Shown: in pieces, positions 53,246 through 64,000 of the stretch
Numbering within the stretch: the stretch's first letter is position 1
How the letters are laid out: each line of letters starts with the position of its first letter
From: Candolleomyces eurysporus
Lineage: Eukaryota; Basidiomycota; Agaricomycetes; Agaricales; Psathyrellaceae
NCBI GenBank assembly: GCA_027579435.1
Contig: JANBPK010000920.1
Coordinates: 62,001 to 126,000 of the forward strand
Direction: 5' to 3'
DNA length: 64,000 nt
The notes under the pieces: model-generated
Told to the model about the DNA's origin: nothing
What the model saw: the letters and a program-made list of their open reading frames with translations, nothing else
Databases searched by the model: none
Made by a program: the position numbers and the translations under genes

Positions 53246-54797
53246 ATGGTCTTTTCTGGGACCGGTACGNTTTTTTCTATGTTTTCTCGCAACTGGTCTA
53301 TGTCTTACAGTCGTGTGTTCTGTTCCAGCTTATGATCTATGGGCAAAAGTTCCTCGTATACCCACTAGCCTACGATGACCGGCCAAGACGTATGTCAATC
53401 TGACTCTTGATTTAGTTCTACACTTTTGCCTTAGGCTTTGATAAATGAATTTGATTCTAACGAACGAACGATTTATAGAGGTCCCCGAACCATCTGCACT
53501 CGGCCTGCCCTTCGAAGACCTACGCCTGACCACACCCGACAAAGTGACTCTAGCATGCCATCTTATGCTCTTCTCCGACTTCTACTCCAAGCTCAGCTCT
53601 CCACCCGAGTCTGAGAAACGACTCTCCTGTATGGATACGGGGAGTAGTAGTCGTCGTGCCAGTGCGTATAGTAGCATTGGCAGCAAGATGGGTACCAAGG
53701 GGAAAGAACGAGCTGAAGAAGCGGAACTCGTCGCTGCAGGACGAGCTACGATCATCATGTTTCACGGCAACGCCATGACCCATGGAGATGTGATTGACCT
53801 TGCGGCGCAGTTCTTGAACATGGGGTGTAACGTGTTGACTGTGTCGTATCGAGGGTATGGACACTCGACTGGGAGACCTTCAGAGAGCGGTGCGTTGCTC
53901 CTTTGCATACTTGATATCTTCTCTTCTCTTCGAAGGGTCTAGAGTCCGGACGAGCAGCTGACTGACACGCCTCATGGTTCTTATCCTTCTCGAACCCAGG
54001 TCTACGAATAGATGCTCAAACTGCGCTGGACTATCTCACCCAACACCCGATATTATGCCAAGTTCCCATCGTCAGTCTTCCTTGTCCGGTGAAGCTGGCA
54101 TTCTGCTCATCCTATCTCACAGATCGTATTTGGCCAATCCCTAGGCGGCGCAGTCGCCATCGACCTCGTCAGCCGGAACACCACCGAAGTCTCCGCGCTC
54201 ATCCTCGAAAATACATTCATGTCCATCCCCGCTTTAGTCCGCGACTGGCCCTCCCCCATCGGCCCTCTATCGTTCCTATGCACCCAACGGTGGCCATCCA
54301 TAAACCGGATCTGCAAGATCTCCAAAGACGTTCCGATCCTCATGTTGAGTGGGGATAAGGATATGGTGGTGCCGCCTAAACATATGAGGGGATTATGGGT
54401 TGCCGCGAGGAGTAGAGGGAATGAACAGGAGGATGACGGGGCTACATGCTCGCCGTTCCTCTCGTTTTTGTGTAAGCCTGGACGGAGGAGTAAACCGGAT
54501 GTGGTGATCGACGTGGAAGCGCCGGGTGGTGCTCAGGCTGACGAAGATGAGGACGATTTGTCAAAATTGGAGAGTCCTGCGTCGATTTGGAATGGGGGTG
54601 ATTTGTTCCAGTATATTGCTGGGACTGGTCATGGTGAGCTCGAACTTCTGTTCGCACGTTCTTGGTTCGCTGATTCGTTCGGTGCCGCAGAAAACACATG
54701 TCTCGACGAATCTTACTGGGTCGCCATCCGGACATTCATTGATCGATTGAGGCTCCCGCTCATACGAACGTACAGCAATCAAGGATCCTCTACATAA
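53246..54797 (+). CDS. Alpha/beta hydrolase, Bem46/ABHD13-like, membrane-anchored
   Basis: Five exons. With the N at 53270 omitted (it precedes a run of six Ts), the frame from ATG 53246 gives a hydrophobic N-terminal anchor (FFYVFSQLVYVLQSCVLFQL) running into MIYGQKFLVYPLAYDDRPR. Next come GLPFEDLRLTTPDKVTLACH, the family's MFHGNAMTHGD oxyanion loop, VSYRGYGHSTGRPSESGLRI, the nucleophile elbow FGQSLGGAVA (catalytic Ser), LMLSGDKDMVVP (Asp) and, after the last intron, the His in GTGHENTCL. A polar insert of about 65 residues (GRRSKPDVVIDVEAPGGAQA..) sits before the final block. The predicted function is a serine hydrolase on an internal membrane; Bem46 homologs affect fungal polarity, but the substrate is unknown. 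Confidence 0.88.
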
Positions 54798-55477
54798 CCA
54801 ACAATACCAAGCCCTTCGAGCCTCGAATTTGCTTTCGCTTCGCTTTCACTCTTGCATCTCTCAACTTGGATCTCCCCGCATGCTGTTTTCCACTCAAAAC
54901 CCCTTGCTCTTCTTTTGTCCCTTTGCCTCACACGAACGCTTACTTAAATGGCGCCTGCTTACTTATTCATACATACCACAACTAATTCCCCAGACAATTT
55001 TCGTCCATTCATTTCCGCAAACTGAACGTTGCTCTACGCATCATGCTGCATTCCTTTCTGCCCTATCATACCACATCCATCTACGTTTACTTATTTCTTA
55101 ATATCGGTCAGACTTTAAGTGTCGATTCGACGAACACTCGAAACTAATCATGGGTCGGTAAATGACCCGGTCGTTGTCCCTAGTGTAGTGCTGCCTTTGC
55201 CTTTTGGCTGTCGTTAATATACAGAGTATTATTGAATTCGTAAGTACCGTGCTAGGTGTCCCGAAAGTCATAACCATGATACTTGAGTATGTACAAAGAA
55301 AAATAGATTGAGGTAAGAGGATGGGGGATGCTATGCGAAAACAAGGGACGTATACATGTACAAGGGTACAGTTAAAGTAGATTGACAAGATTTTAAGAGA
55401 TAAGGGGACCTTTTCATCAGAACGAGGGCAGTCCTCAACAACACGGCTATAGGCAGAGACAAACCCTCGTGGTTCAT
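54798..55477. other. No gene recognised; convergent 3' flanks
   Basis: Lies between the stop codons of two convergent genes. It holds only AT-rich sequence and short frames, so it probably contains both terminators. Confidence 0.5.
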
Positions 55478-56609
55478 CTATGACGCTGCACCCGCCTTGC
55501 CACTCGCGCGTTTAGCAGAACTCGAAGCTTTCGCGGACCCGTTGGAATTGGCGCTACCGCTACTAGCAGCAGGCTTAGGCGAGGCAGTAGCGAGAGGTGC
55601 GAACGCAAAAGTGAACTTGGATGACGATGAAGAGGACGATAGTGGTGAGGTGATGGTAGTGGGCGCCTCTGTCGCACCAGTGGTGGTCGAGGTACTAGCC
55701 TGAGAGGAACTGGTGCTCTTCGTATCAGTAGACTTGGCGTCCGAATTGGCCGTGTTTGCGTTGGAGTCGGAGGGGGAGGTTTCGCCATGGCGTATTATTT
55801 GTTTGCTTGGTTTGCGTTTGAGAACGGGATCCGAGTCTTCATTATATTCAGAGCCTACTACGTGATCGGATATGCTTTCAGTGATGCGAGCTGGCAGGAC
55901 ATCAAAAGGACTCACCACTAGCACTGTTACTGAATGAAGAAGACGGAATGAGGGTCCAACTCTCCGGGCCCTTCGGCGGGGTGGCGACAGGTTTCGTCGG
56001 TGTAGACGAAAAATTGAAAGGCACAGGAAGCTTCGCCCGGGGCCCACTACGACTATCTCTCTTCGACGCGACCGTCTTGTTGCACCCCACCTCTTCACAG
56101 GTCCGGATAAGGTTCGAGTTACGGATAGAGGAGAGGTTGGCGGTATTCGTCGTATGCCGGGTGGCTACGCAGACTTGATCCACAACGGAAGAGGTAGGTA
56201 CCAATTTCTGGCAGGTAAGGCACTGTTGGTGCGCGTCCTTCGACCATGATGCCGAGGCCATGCTGAATGGATACGAATGGCGTATCACACACGCGTCGTT
56301 CTTGTTCTCCCGCTCGAGGTAAGAGTGGTGGCATCGAACGCAGTGCCTCAGCGTGTCGTCTGCGACAGCGCGTTCAGCCTGAGCTAAAGAGCGTTCGAAC
56401 CCGACACTCTTAAGCGCGTCGGTCAAACTCTCGATTTCTTCAGGCGCATAGCCGTTCTCCGGTTTTGTCGCGTCGAGGAGCCTTTGGACGAATGTAGTGG
56501 CGTCGATGCTGTTGAGCAGGTATATAAGAGCCCGCGCTTTGTCAGAGGTAGAGACCTCCGAGAATGAGGTCGTGCGCTGCCTTGCTGGCGGGACCAGGTC
56601 GCTCGACAT
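55478..56609 (-). CDS. Cys/His-rich protein of unknown function
   Basis: Two exons on the minus strand from ATG 56609; the frame upstream to 56750 is poorly conserved in character. The N-terminus is helical (KARALIYLLNSIDATTFVQR, LLDATKPENGYAPEEIESLT). A block with CVRCHHSYLERENKNDACVI..H follows, then CLTCQKLVPTSSVVDQVCV and TCEEVGCNK, suggesting one or two zinc-binding units of the CxxC..CxxH type. The second exon, after an intron near 55870-55920, is acidic then Ser/Thr/Ala-rich and low complexity to the stop at 55478. The CxxCHxxYxE..C..H pattern recurs in uncharacterised basidiomycete proteins, as far as I recall. Function unknown. Confidence 0.68.
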
Positions 56610-58087
56610 TGGGAAAGGCGGGGGAAGAAGACAGCCGCAGCAGCAGGAGAAGGAGAAGGACGAGGATAGTCGGGACGCGTTATCCTTGTTTAGACGCGAC
56701 TGCTGGCCACAGATCGAGGTGGCCGTTTGTCTGCCCGCCCCGGTGATCATTTGGATCAGACCTGGGCCCGATGATCACCGGACGTTCCTGGTTTGCTTTG
56801 TCCCTGCAATCTTCCTCGCTTCGTGACAACTCTCTCGATTCCATCGATGGGCCGAAGAAGCCTTATCTCCCCGTTCCTCTCGGAAAGCCGCCACAGCTAT
56901 CTATTCATTCAATTATATTGGCCCTGTGTGATTTGCGAACCTGGGTAAGCGAAATAACGCTCGATCCCAGGTTAATTAAGACCTTTCCATGCTAACCTTG
57001 ACATTTATAGTGCTTCTCATACCTTGCGTCTGGTCCAGTGACCATGCCATTGCCGCGCAGAGCTCGGAGGCTTAGGCGCCAGTGAACCTCACCCCCAAGA
57101 GCGACTCCCTCCGCTAAATGGCGAAGTCGGACAAAGCGACCTCAAACTGTTTCACTGCAACTTTTGAGGAGAGCTGAGATTTGTCCTATGTCTACCGACG
57201 CCAGCGCTCCTCCGTACTCGCAGGACTGCACAATTGCTTTGCCATCTGATCAAGTGCCGTGAAGGAACGAGCTCCATGGGTTAGGGTGCAGGGGACGGGT
57301 GAGGATGACGTTCGATGGATATGCACCCTAGTATTGAAAGAAAGGGCAAGGAAGCTAAGCAGTAAGTCGCCGCCCTCTGCCTCGTTTCAGCGTATCAAAA
57401 AGCAAATCAAAGAAGCCTCAGAATTCAGGTCCTCATAGCGGTAGCGCCCTGGCTTCGTCCGCCGGGTACCTCAGGGTCTGTCAGGTGTTCTCTGGCTCAC
57501 AGGCTGTACTGAAATGCCTTTCCAGAAACTTCATCAGTTACATACTCAAGTGTACGAGTGTGGGACGACAGCGTGCAAGTTTGGTGGGCAACTGTAGCAT
57601 GTGGGTAAACTGTGTGGGGGATGCCAAGTATTAGAATTTTCGCATTTTGACCGACAAACCCTTATTTCAGGGTCAGATGTCGAGTTTGACACCTACATAT
57701 GCGTGCAAGACGTCGCTAATCCTTGTGTGCATCTTCCATCTTTGATCCTCCGTCGCGTTGCGCAGCCTCAACTCCCTTCCCTTTCATCCCCCCGAAACCC
57801 AGCGCTCAGGTCAGAGTAGCCTTCGATGTCCTTACGTCTCTCGGTTGGTATTGATGCAATTTTTCACCTCAGATTCCATGCTTCGATCGAGTCGGAGCTT
57901 GTGGGGCCCGTTCCAATCACATATGGAATGGGAGGTCATCTGAGAACATCTGTCAAACTCCATTCATTCCTTGGTTCCTGTGTACGGCATTCACATATTG
58001 CCATATATATGTAGGGGAAGCACATCAAAACCAACGAACGGGTTCCCATCGTTTTCATTGGTGTCTGCTCTCCCTTCACCGTCAACC
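56610..58087. other. No gene recognised
   Basis: About 1.5 kb between divergent genes. Only short frames; nothing resembling an RNA gene or repeat. Confidence 0.5.
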
Positions 58088-60108
58088 ATGTCGTCCAAGA
58101 GCAGCTCAGACGTCAAGCTGGACGTTGAAGTTGGAACCCAGGAGAAGAAAGTGGCCGCCGACGCTCACTATGACCCAAAGTTCGTGGAGCGGACCTTGTA
58201 AGTCAGATTTACCCCATATTTTGCCGAATGTGCTCTGACCGAGATTGGACGTTCTGTAGGAGACATGTCGACTGGCGAATGCTGCCCTTGCTTGGCTTGT
58301 TGTATGCGATTGCGCTCATCGATCGTACAAATCTGGGGGTCGCCCGTATCTCAGGAATGGAGCAAGACTTGGTAAGCGCTGTCATCGGCCAGTAGGGAAT
58401 CCTCTCGTTCTAACGATATTACTAGCGACTCGACATTGGCGAACGTTACAGTATTGCTTCCATGATCTACTTCCCCCCTTACATTCTTCTGTGAGCATCG
58501 AGCCTTGCCCTATCTTAGAGCGTCCCGCTCACTTCGTGCGTTTTCAGAGAAATTCCAGGAAACCTCATTCTTCAATGGATCGGAGCGCGCTCATGGTTGA
58601 CGATTTGCGTAGTTGGATGGGGTGCAGCGCAGGTTGGAATGGCGTTTGTACCAAACTGGAACCTTCTCTGTCTTACTCGTGCCCTCCTCGGCGTCTTTGA
58701 GGTACATCTTTACTCTGCTTCTCCCCGACGCTTCTAGTAGCTTAACACTTCTCTCGCTCTCCAGGCCGGCTTCTTCCCTGCGCTAACCTTCATTATTACG
58801 ACCTGGTACAAGCGTGGAGAGGTCCAAAAACGCTTGGCTGTCTTTTATCTGAGCGCCATCGTCCTCNGGGGGGTTCAGTGCAATCCTGGCTTATGCGCTC
58901 CAGCTCCTTAGTAAATTCGAGAACACTGGTCTTAACGGCTGGCAATGGATCTTCCTTCTCGAAGGTCTCCTCACGATCGTGCTCGGCGTCCTCACATGGC
59001 TCTTCGTGCCTGACTTCCCTGGTCGTAACACCTTCCTGACTGCCGAGCAGACCAAGATGATCCTCGACCGTGTTGAAGCCGATCGTGGAGACTCAGTCCC
59101 GGATCCTATCAGCGCGAAGAAAGTTTTCACTCACCTTTGTGATCCTATGCTTTGGTCCTTCGGTAAGTTCTCGCCCCATCTAGTTCTCGCGTAGCTCGTA
59201 AAACTTACCCATATTTCTCACGTAGCACTTATGTTCATGAGCGCTGCTATGCCAGCGTACGCTATCGGGTTCTTCATCACTATCTTGCTGCGCAGCATGG
59301 GCTTTACAATCATGGAAGCTTTGCTGCTCACTGCTCCGCCTTACGTTGCCGCCGTACGTATTCCAAACGACATAATCAGCGATTATCGAGGCTAATCCTT
59401 GCACTGTGCTTATCTCCAGGCTATCTCGGGCTTCTTCTTTGCCTGGATCTCCGACAAGACAGGAAAGCGTGCGATCTTCATCTTCGCTCAAACCCTTATC
59501 ACCATCGTCGGTCTGTGCGTGACAGGATGGGGTGGAAGCAATGGTGTACGGTACTTTGGTCTCTTCCTCGTCAACATGGGTGCTTCAGGCTGTGTCCCAG
59601 CTGTGCTTGCATATGTGAGTGCTCCCGACTTTTCTGTAGCATCAAAGAAGCTTATTCGCACCCACTCAAGAATGCCAACAACATTATCTCGTATAGCAAG
59701 GTAAGTTGATGGTGGCCGATATATCCGTAAAGGGATATTTTACTGACCGCTACCGGTGTTGTTCATCACTGTTCCATCGTTATAGCGTTCCGTGTCAACC
59801 GCTTTGATTATTGCGTTTGGAGGTATCAGTGGAATTTTTGCGACGCTTGTGTATCGCCAAGAGGACTTCCCTCGGTAAGCCCACAGTCGGATTCTTATGG
59901 TTACCCTGATTAATTCATTTCTGCTTCTCCCTCTCCTTCATCATCTTCTCCCAGATACATTCCGGGTATTTGGGCTACTCTAGCCTGCCAGTTCTTGATG
60001 CTCATCCTTGTTGGAGTCAACACATACGTGTTCTCAAGACGTAATAAGCTCGCGCGAGAAGGGAAGAGGATTAATGAGGGTAGACCTGGGTTTTATTATA
60101 CACTCTAA
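58088..60108 (+). CDS. MFS transporter, allantoate-permease (Dal5) family
   Basis: A multi-exon gene. A hydrophilic start (MSSKSSSDVKLDVEVGTQEK) is followed by the family's first-helix signature RHVDWRMLPLLGLLYAIALI, DRTNLGVARISGM. Then come YSIASMIYFPPYILLEIPGN, ARSWLTICVVGWGAAQVGMA, TRALLGVFEAGFFPALTFII, TTWYKR (MFS motif between helices 4 and 5), GWQWIFLLEGLLTIVLGVLT and PDFPG. The second half has ALMFMSAAMPAYAIGFFITI, AWISDKTGKRAIF, GASGCVPAVLAY, STALIIAFGGISGIFATLVY and a C-terminal helix, ending GRPGFYYTL. Both six-helix halves are present. Members carry organic anions such as allantoate, nicotinate or dipeptides; the substrate cannot be told. The N at 58867 precedes six Gs; removing it restores SAIVLGGFSAILAYAL. 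Confidence 0.9.
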
Positions 60109-61441
60109 TGGGCTCCGCTTGTGTACGGTGAATGTGTAATGTGCTTTATGTTGTCTGTAGTAGTAATATCCTGCGAATGACTTAGTTACGATACTTAGTG
60201 ACGTTCTGCATTCAATTGTAACAAAACTTAATCTGACTGACCTCGATTGTCTACCTCCAAGTTAGTCTTGGTGAGAGCCGTGCCTTGGAGACCCAGTTTG
60301 GGACGTGTTAGGCTGTGCTTGAGATAGCTATGATCTCACCTCCATAACATTCAGCTTCGTTCTTTGCATGTGGGGCCTGCGGAGGTTGAGTGCTTCTATC
60401 TTCGAACTCAGATACGGAGGCCTGAATGTAGTAAGTTTGAATGGGGTATAACTTTCCGCTTTGTCTTGAATAGACCCTTCTGTCTTTACGGTCTTTACTT
60501 ACTTACTAGTTACGGGAACCATCTGCATCACAATCCTGCCAAGGTTCTACAGGCTTCTCCGAGATCGGAGGGAACCTTGCTATCAGCCTACGAAGCTGCC
60601 ATGGATCAAAAGGATCATCGGCTTGATTCCAGGTGGTTCGGGCCTTCAGGCCTCCGACGAAGAAGCTAAAAACACCCAGGTCAAAGCCAACTGTGAAACA
60701 ACTTCTTTGAGAGCAACCATCATTGAAGTTAGGATGAATTGTTTATTCAGTTCGGTTAACAACAAGGTTAAGCTATGTTGTACATGTGTCGGCTTCACAA
60801 CCATCCAAGCTCTCCAATATGAGCATAAACCTGACATTTTTCCTAGCTACCACGGGAGTCATACGTTACGCCCGTCGTATGGCAGTTCGACTTGGTTTTG
60901 ATCGTTTACTCAACCCAGACGTTATTTTGGGATGACCAACCCGATACTCTTCATTACTACATGTCAAGCTAGGACGACCAGGCGGTATGAAAACTTGATT
61001 TCATTCTCATAAATCACGGGTCAACCCTTGACTTTCTCTATCACGAATCGCGATAAACAATTACGTTCGCCCCCTATACGCCTGGATCTTCTACCATTCT
61101 TCAGTTTAGAAATGAGCCAAAATCTCACAGACCGTCGTAATGAGGCTGCTGCCGGTCAACACCGTGATGCACTTTGTCAAGGTCAAGTGACGTTCAGTAC
61201 CACGCTTATGCCGAAAGAGATCTCGTAAACAAAGGTACGAGGTTCCCTCTTACCCTGACCACCAGACCACCAGCTCCGACCTTTGACGACACGAGTTCTT
61301 CACCTGCAGCTCTCGCTCCGAGCGTCCAGGCCTCGACGATACAGCCCACAATCCTTGGCAGGGGGATTTATTTCTTCCTTGTGATAAGACAAATGTATCA
61401 TTCGTAATTGTGACAGAGCATGACCTGAATCCACGATCTCA
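60109..61441. other. No gene recognised
   Basis: A short plus-strand frame at 61111-61227 has an ATG but no family match or clear continuation. Otherwise short frames only. Confidence 0.5.
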
Positions 61442-64000
61442 CTAGTTACTCGCAATTTGGCCGCTCCTCTTCAAGCCCTTCGCCGCCCTAATACGCCACT
61501 GTTCTGAGGCCTGAGGAACCTTCGCAGGTGGGGCTTGTATCTTGTCCTTCCACATTCCCTTCCGAATGACGTCGGGCTTACTATTACCGAGAGTGACTTT
61601 AGTAGGATGAACATGCGTCGACAAAGTAGACGGGTACGTACCAAAGACCGAACACGCTATTCACAATACAGTATTTCCTTTTGTCATCTCCATCCCTTGG
61701 GTTATCATCCACCTTGACCGTTGCGAGGATGATCGTTGCGTTGTGGCTGTCGTGGAAGAAGATCCCTTGAGCCAGTCTCAACTTGGATTCGCCTTTCTCG
61801 CCTGTAGCCTGAGAGGGTGAACCGTCGGGGCAAGAATCAGGTGGGGGAGCAGAAGACGAAGTCGCCATGTCAACCCTCGTAGTGTCGAGGTGTCGATGGT
61901 CAAGGTCAACCGGAGGAAAGGATGTTTCACCGTTATCCGAGTCGTGAATGAGGGTTTCACTTGGGGATGTTACACTTTGGACCATCGCATCGATACGCCG
62001 CTGATAAGATTGAGCATCTCGGAGCTGGCTCCAGATGACAGAGCGACACTCGTCGATGGTGAGAACGATTTGAGCTACCCCGGCATAGTTGATCAAATCG
62101 AGAGTGATAACTTTGTCCGGGTCGAGTCGCTTTCCATGATTGTCGTCTTTCGATTGGTCATCGAGTTCGACCTCATCACTGCCTGAGCCAGGGAAGGGTT
62201 TTTCGAGCCACTCCCCAGTTCTCCGTACAGGTTCTGAGTCGAGTTGTCCACCTTCGCCTAAATTTTGGGTGTAGTTGAGCGTATATTCGAGATACATCAG
62301 TTGATCGCGTTTTGACGAAATTGTTTCCCAGGTATTTCTAGTCTTTTGGTCTGTGGGAGGCATAAGGATAGTGGGTATGAATGGATTGATTGAAATGAAT
62401 GTTGGCTCACCTTGGTAAGAAAACGAACGAGAGATGCACTCATATTTATGAAACGTCTTCCAGTCCTCTTCCTGACAGTCGATGGAGCAGTACGTAGCGG
62501 AGTGGCATCGAGAGCATATCTTCACATTGGCGCGCCAATCTTTCTCAGATCGCTCAAGCTCCCCGCCGAGCGCTCGATATGTGTCATGGTGATGCTTGAT
62601 AGTATAGAAAAAGATAACGTCACTTTGGGGGTAGGACTAGAAGAGTTGATTCTATACCTTGAGGTTATCGCAAAGATTGATCGACGAGCCTGGGTTGGAT
62701 CCTCCAACAACCTCAAAGACCGCCAAACCTCTATGAAAGGTGGAGTCAAACCTCCAATACAACTCCTCTAAACCGTTCTTTTTCTTCACCTGATCCATGA
62801 GCTCCGTCGAGTAAGTTTTCGAAACGGCCTTCACCACCCTTGAGAATTGGAAATCGCAAGAGCTAATATCCATAAGTCGATTCTTGAGGTTCTCGTATAT
62901 CGACTCGTAGGGGCCGTTTGGTGCGAAGTTCAGTAGGCAAATCAAGGCGGAGCTAATTGCCCCACCTTCGATAGCCTTGGCCATGCCATGGCTTCGGCTC
63001 GGACAACGCTTTGAAGCGACGTATGAAAGGAAGTGCGTGATAGCCTGGGCCATGTGACTCCAGAATTCTTGCCAGTCGTGGGTTGCCACAGGTAGGGGTG
63101 ATGAGTCGGAAAGGGACGCGGCACTCTTGACCATCCTAGACAGCGATTCCGCGTATTCAAATAGGAAGTTGTGTTGCATGAAGGTATGAAAGAGGGATGG
63201 ATTGGCCTCGAGGAGAGAGTCGGTACAGCTGAGGAGGGTTTCGAGTGACTTGGGTGCATCGCACCGCAGATCCCTCCTTCGTAGGTGTTGCTTGTTACAG
63301 CCGTGATCCGCAAACTCCCTCGCCCGACGTACTAGGGCTCCGATGACAGTATACCTTGTAACCTCGTTGACGGTGCTGAGACGTAGCGAAAAGCTCGAAC
63401 GACCTGCTGAGTCGGACTCGAGGCAGAGTGCGAGGACACAGAGGATGGTGAAGACGGGGTGGATAGCAAGGTCTAAGCCTGGATAGACTTCGGCGCGACA
63501 AACGAGCAGATAGATGAAGTCGATGGTGCAAGGGAGAGAGAAGAGCTCCTCGGCGTATCCATTCTCCCTGTACGCTAAGAGCGTCGCTTTGAGAAGCTCG
63601 ACACAGTTGCCTGTCATTTTTGAAGCGTCGGCGGATTTCCAAAAGTGAAGCATGAGAATGCGCAGACTGCGAATGACCATTGGCCAGTTCTCGCATATGT
63701 TTGGAAAAACTGCGGACTTAAAGGCAGATATATCGCCTGGACTAGACCGAGTCCCAGCACGATCATCAAGTGCGAACATGAGATTGGTGAGATCGTTGAC
63801 GGCGTGGATGAGTGCATGAACTTGTTTTTCATCCATCACGTCTTGAAGAACAGTGGCATCCATGAAGGGGGTGAGGACATAGTCCACGATGGCGGTATCG
63901 TTTTCCTTGATCAGGTACGAAGATAGCGCTTCGCATCCCCTGTCCGGGGAATCCAGCTGCCAAGAGAGTTTTGACAAGCTTTGCTGAATTTTCGCTTGTT
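61442..64000 (-). CDS. MYND-finger protein (5' end outside window)
   Basis: Minus-strand gene whose frame is still open at the window end (AKIQQSLSKLSWQLDSPDRG), so the start is missing. Exon 1 (to 62652) encodes about 440 residues of helical, armadillo-like sequence (LRILMLHFWKSADASKMTG, AIHPVFTILCVLALCLESD) without a named domain. After a 64-nt intron, the MYND zinc finger is seen as ALGGELERSEKDWRANVKIC, SRCHSATYCSIDCQEEDWKT, FHKYEC (the C..C..YC..C..DW..HK.EC pattern). A polar region and a last short exon follow, ending KGLKRSGQIASN at 61442. Genes with this order are numerous in Agaricomycetes; MYND fingers usually mediate protein contacts. The upstream Cys pair of the finger is not obvious, so the finger may be partial. 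Confidence 0.8.

Overview
The window is eukaryotic, dense and intron-rich. Genes sit on both strands, most introns are 45-70 nt with GT..AG ends, there are no operons, and promoters often carry a TATATAAA-type box 60-90 bp upstream of the ATG. The gene families (F-box/LRR-like paralogs, DUF6533-type and related 7TM proteins, a fungal Mis13/Dsn1 kinetochore protein, MYND-finger protein, CE4 chitin deacetylase, fungal GSTs, EasG-like reductase) point to a basidiomycete of the Agaricomycetes. A Sebacinales/Serendipita-like origin is my inference and is not proven by the sequence. Single N characters, most of them next to homopolymers, suggest pyrosequencing-style assembly.

Layout. 0-5.8 kb: 3' end of an F-box-type gene, a 67-bp tandem repeat, a possible 95-aa gene, an SDR relic and an intact 8-exon GNAT acetyltransferase. 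5.9-10.3 kb: a cytochrome P450, a coiled-coil F-box-like protein and an intron-containing tRNA-Gln(CUG), all on the minus strand. 10.4-14.9 kb: a relic of a small gene family, an acidic-tail protein with the C-terminal signature GFLGDV-ALGWF, and a 2.27-kb TIR element with a 6-bp target duplication enclosing a cyclin relic. 15.5-20.6 kb: a 7TM gene, a broken second copy of the acidic-tail family and a full F-box gene. 20.9-29.4 kb: three GST genes (two from a tandem duplication of about 1.9 kb that includes their promoters) around the Mis13 gene. 29.6-38.2 kb: a third, damaged acidic-tail copy, a second 7TM gene, a fourth intact acidic-tail copy, another acidic protein and the intact partner of the small gene family. 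39-46 kb: a large disordered protein, an EasG/NmrA-like reductase and an F-box gene. 47-60 kb: a DUF6533 7TM protein, a possible 97-aa protein, a chitin deacetylase, a Bem46-like alpha/beta hydrolase, a Cys/His-rich protein and an MFS permease. 61.4 kb to the end: a MYND-finger protein whose start lies outside.

Conserved housekeeping genes (mis13, tRNA-Gln, hydrolase, CE4, MFS) alternate with fast-evolving lineage-specific families (F-box/LRR-like, 7TM, acidic-tail, small EHAL-family proteins), relics and one TIR element. The most novel-looking items are the acidic-tail GFLGDV-ALGWF family, the TIR element with a cyclin relic, the two-copy small protein family with a lost start codon in one copy, and a promoter/5'-leader module repeated without its gene. 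No metabolic gene cluster is evident. Exon structures given here come from reading frames and splice consensus, not from transcripts.
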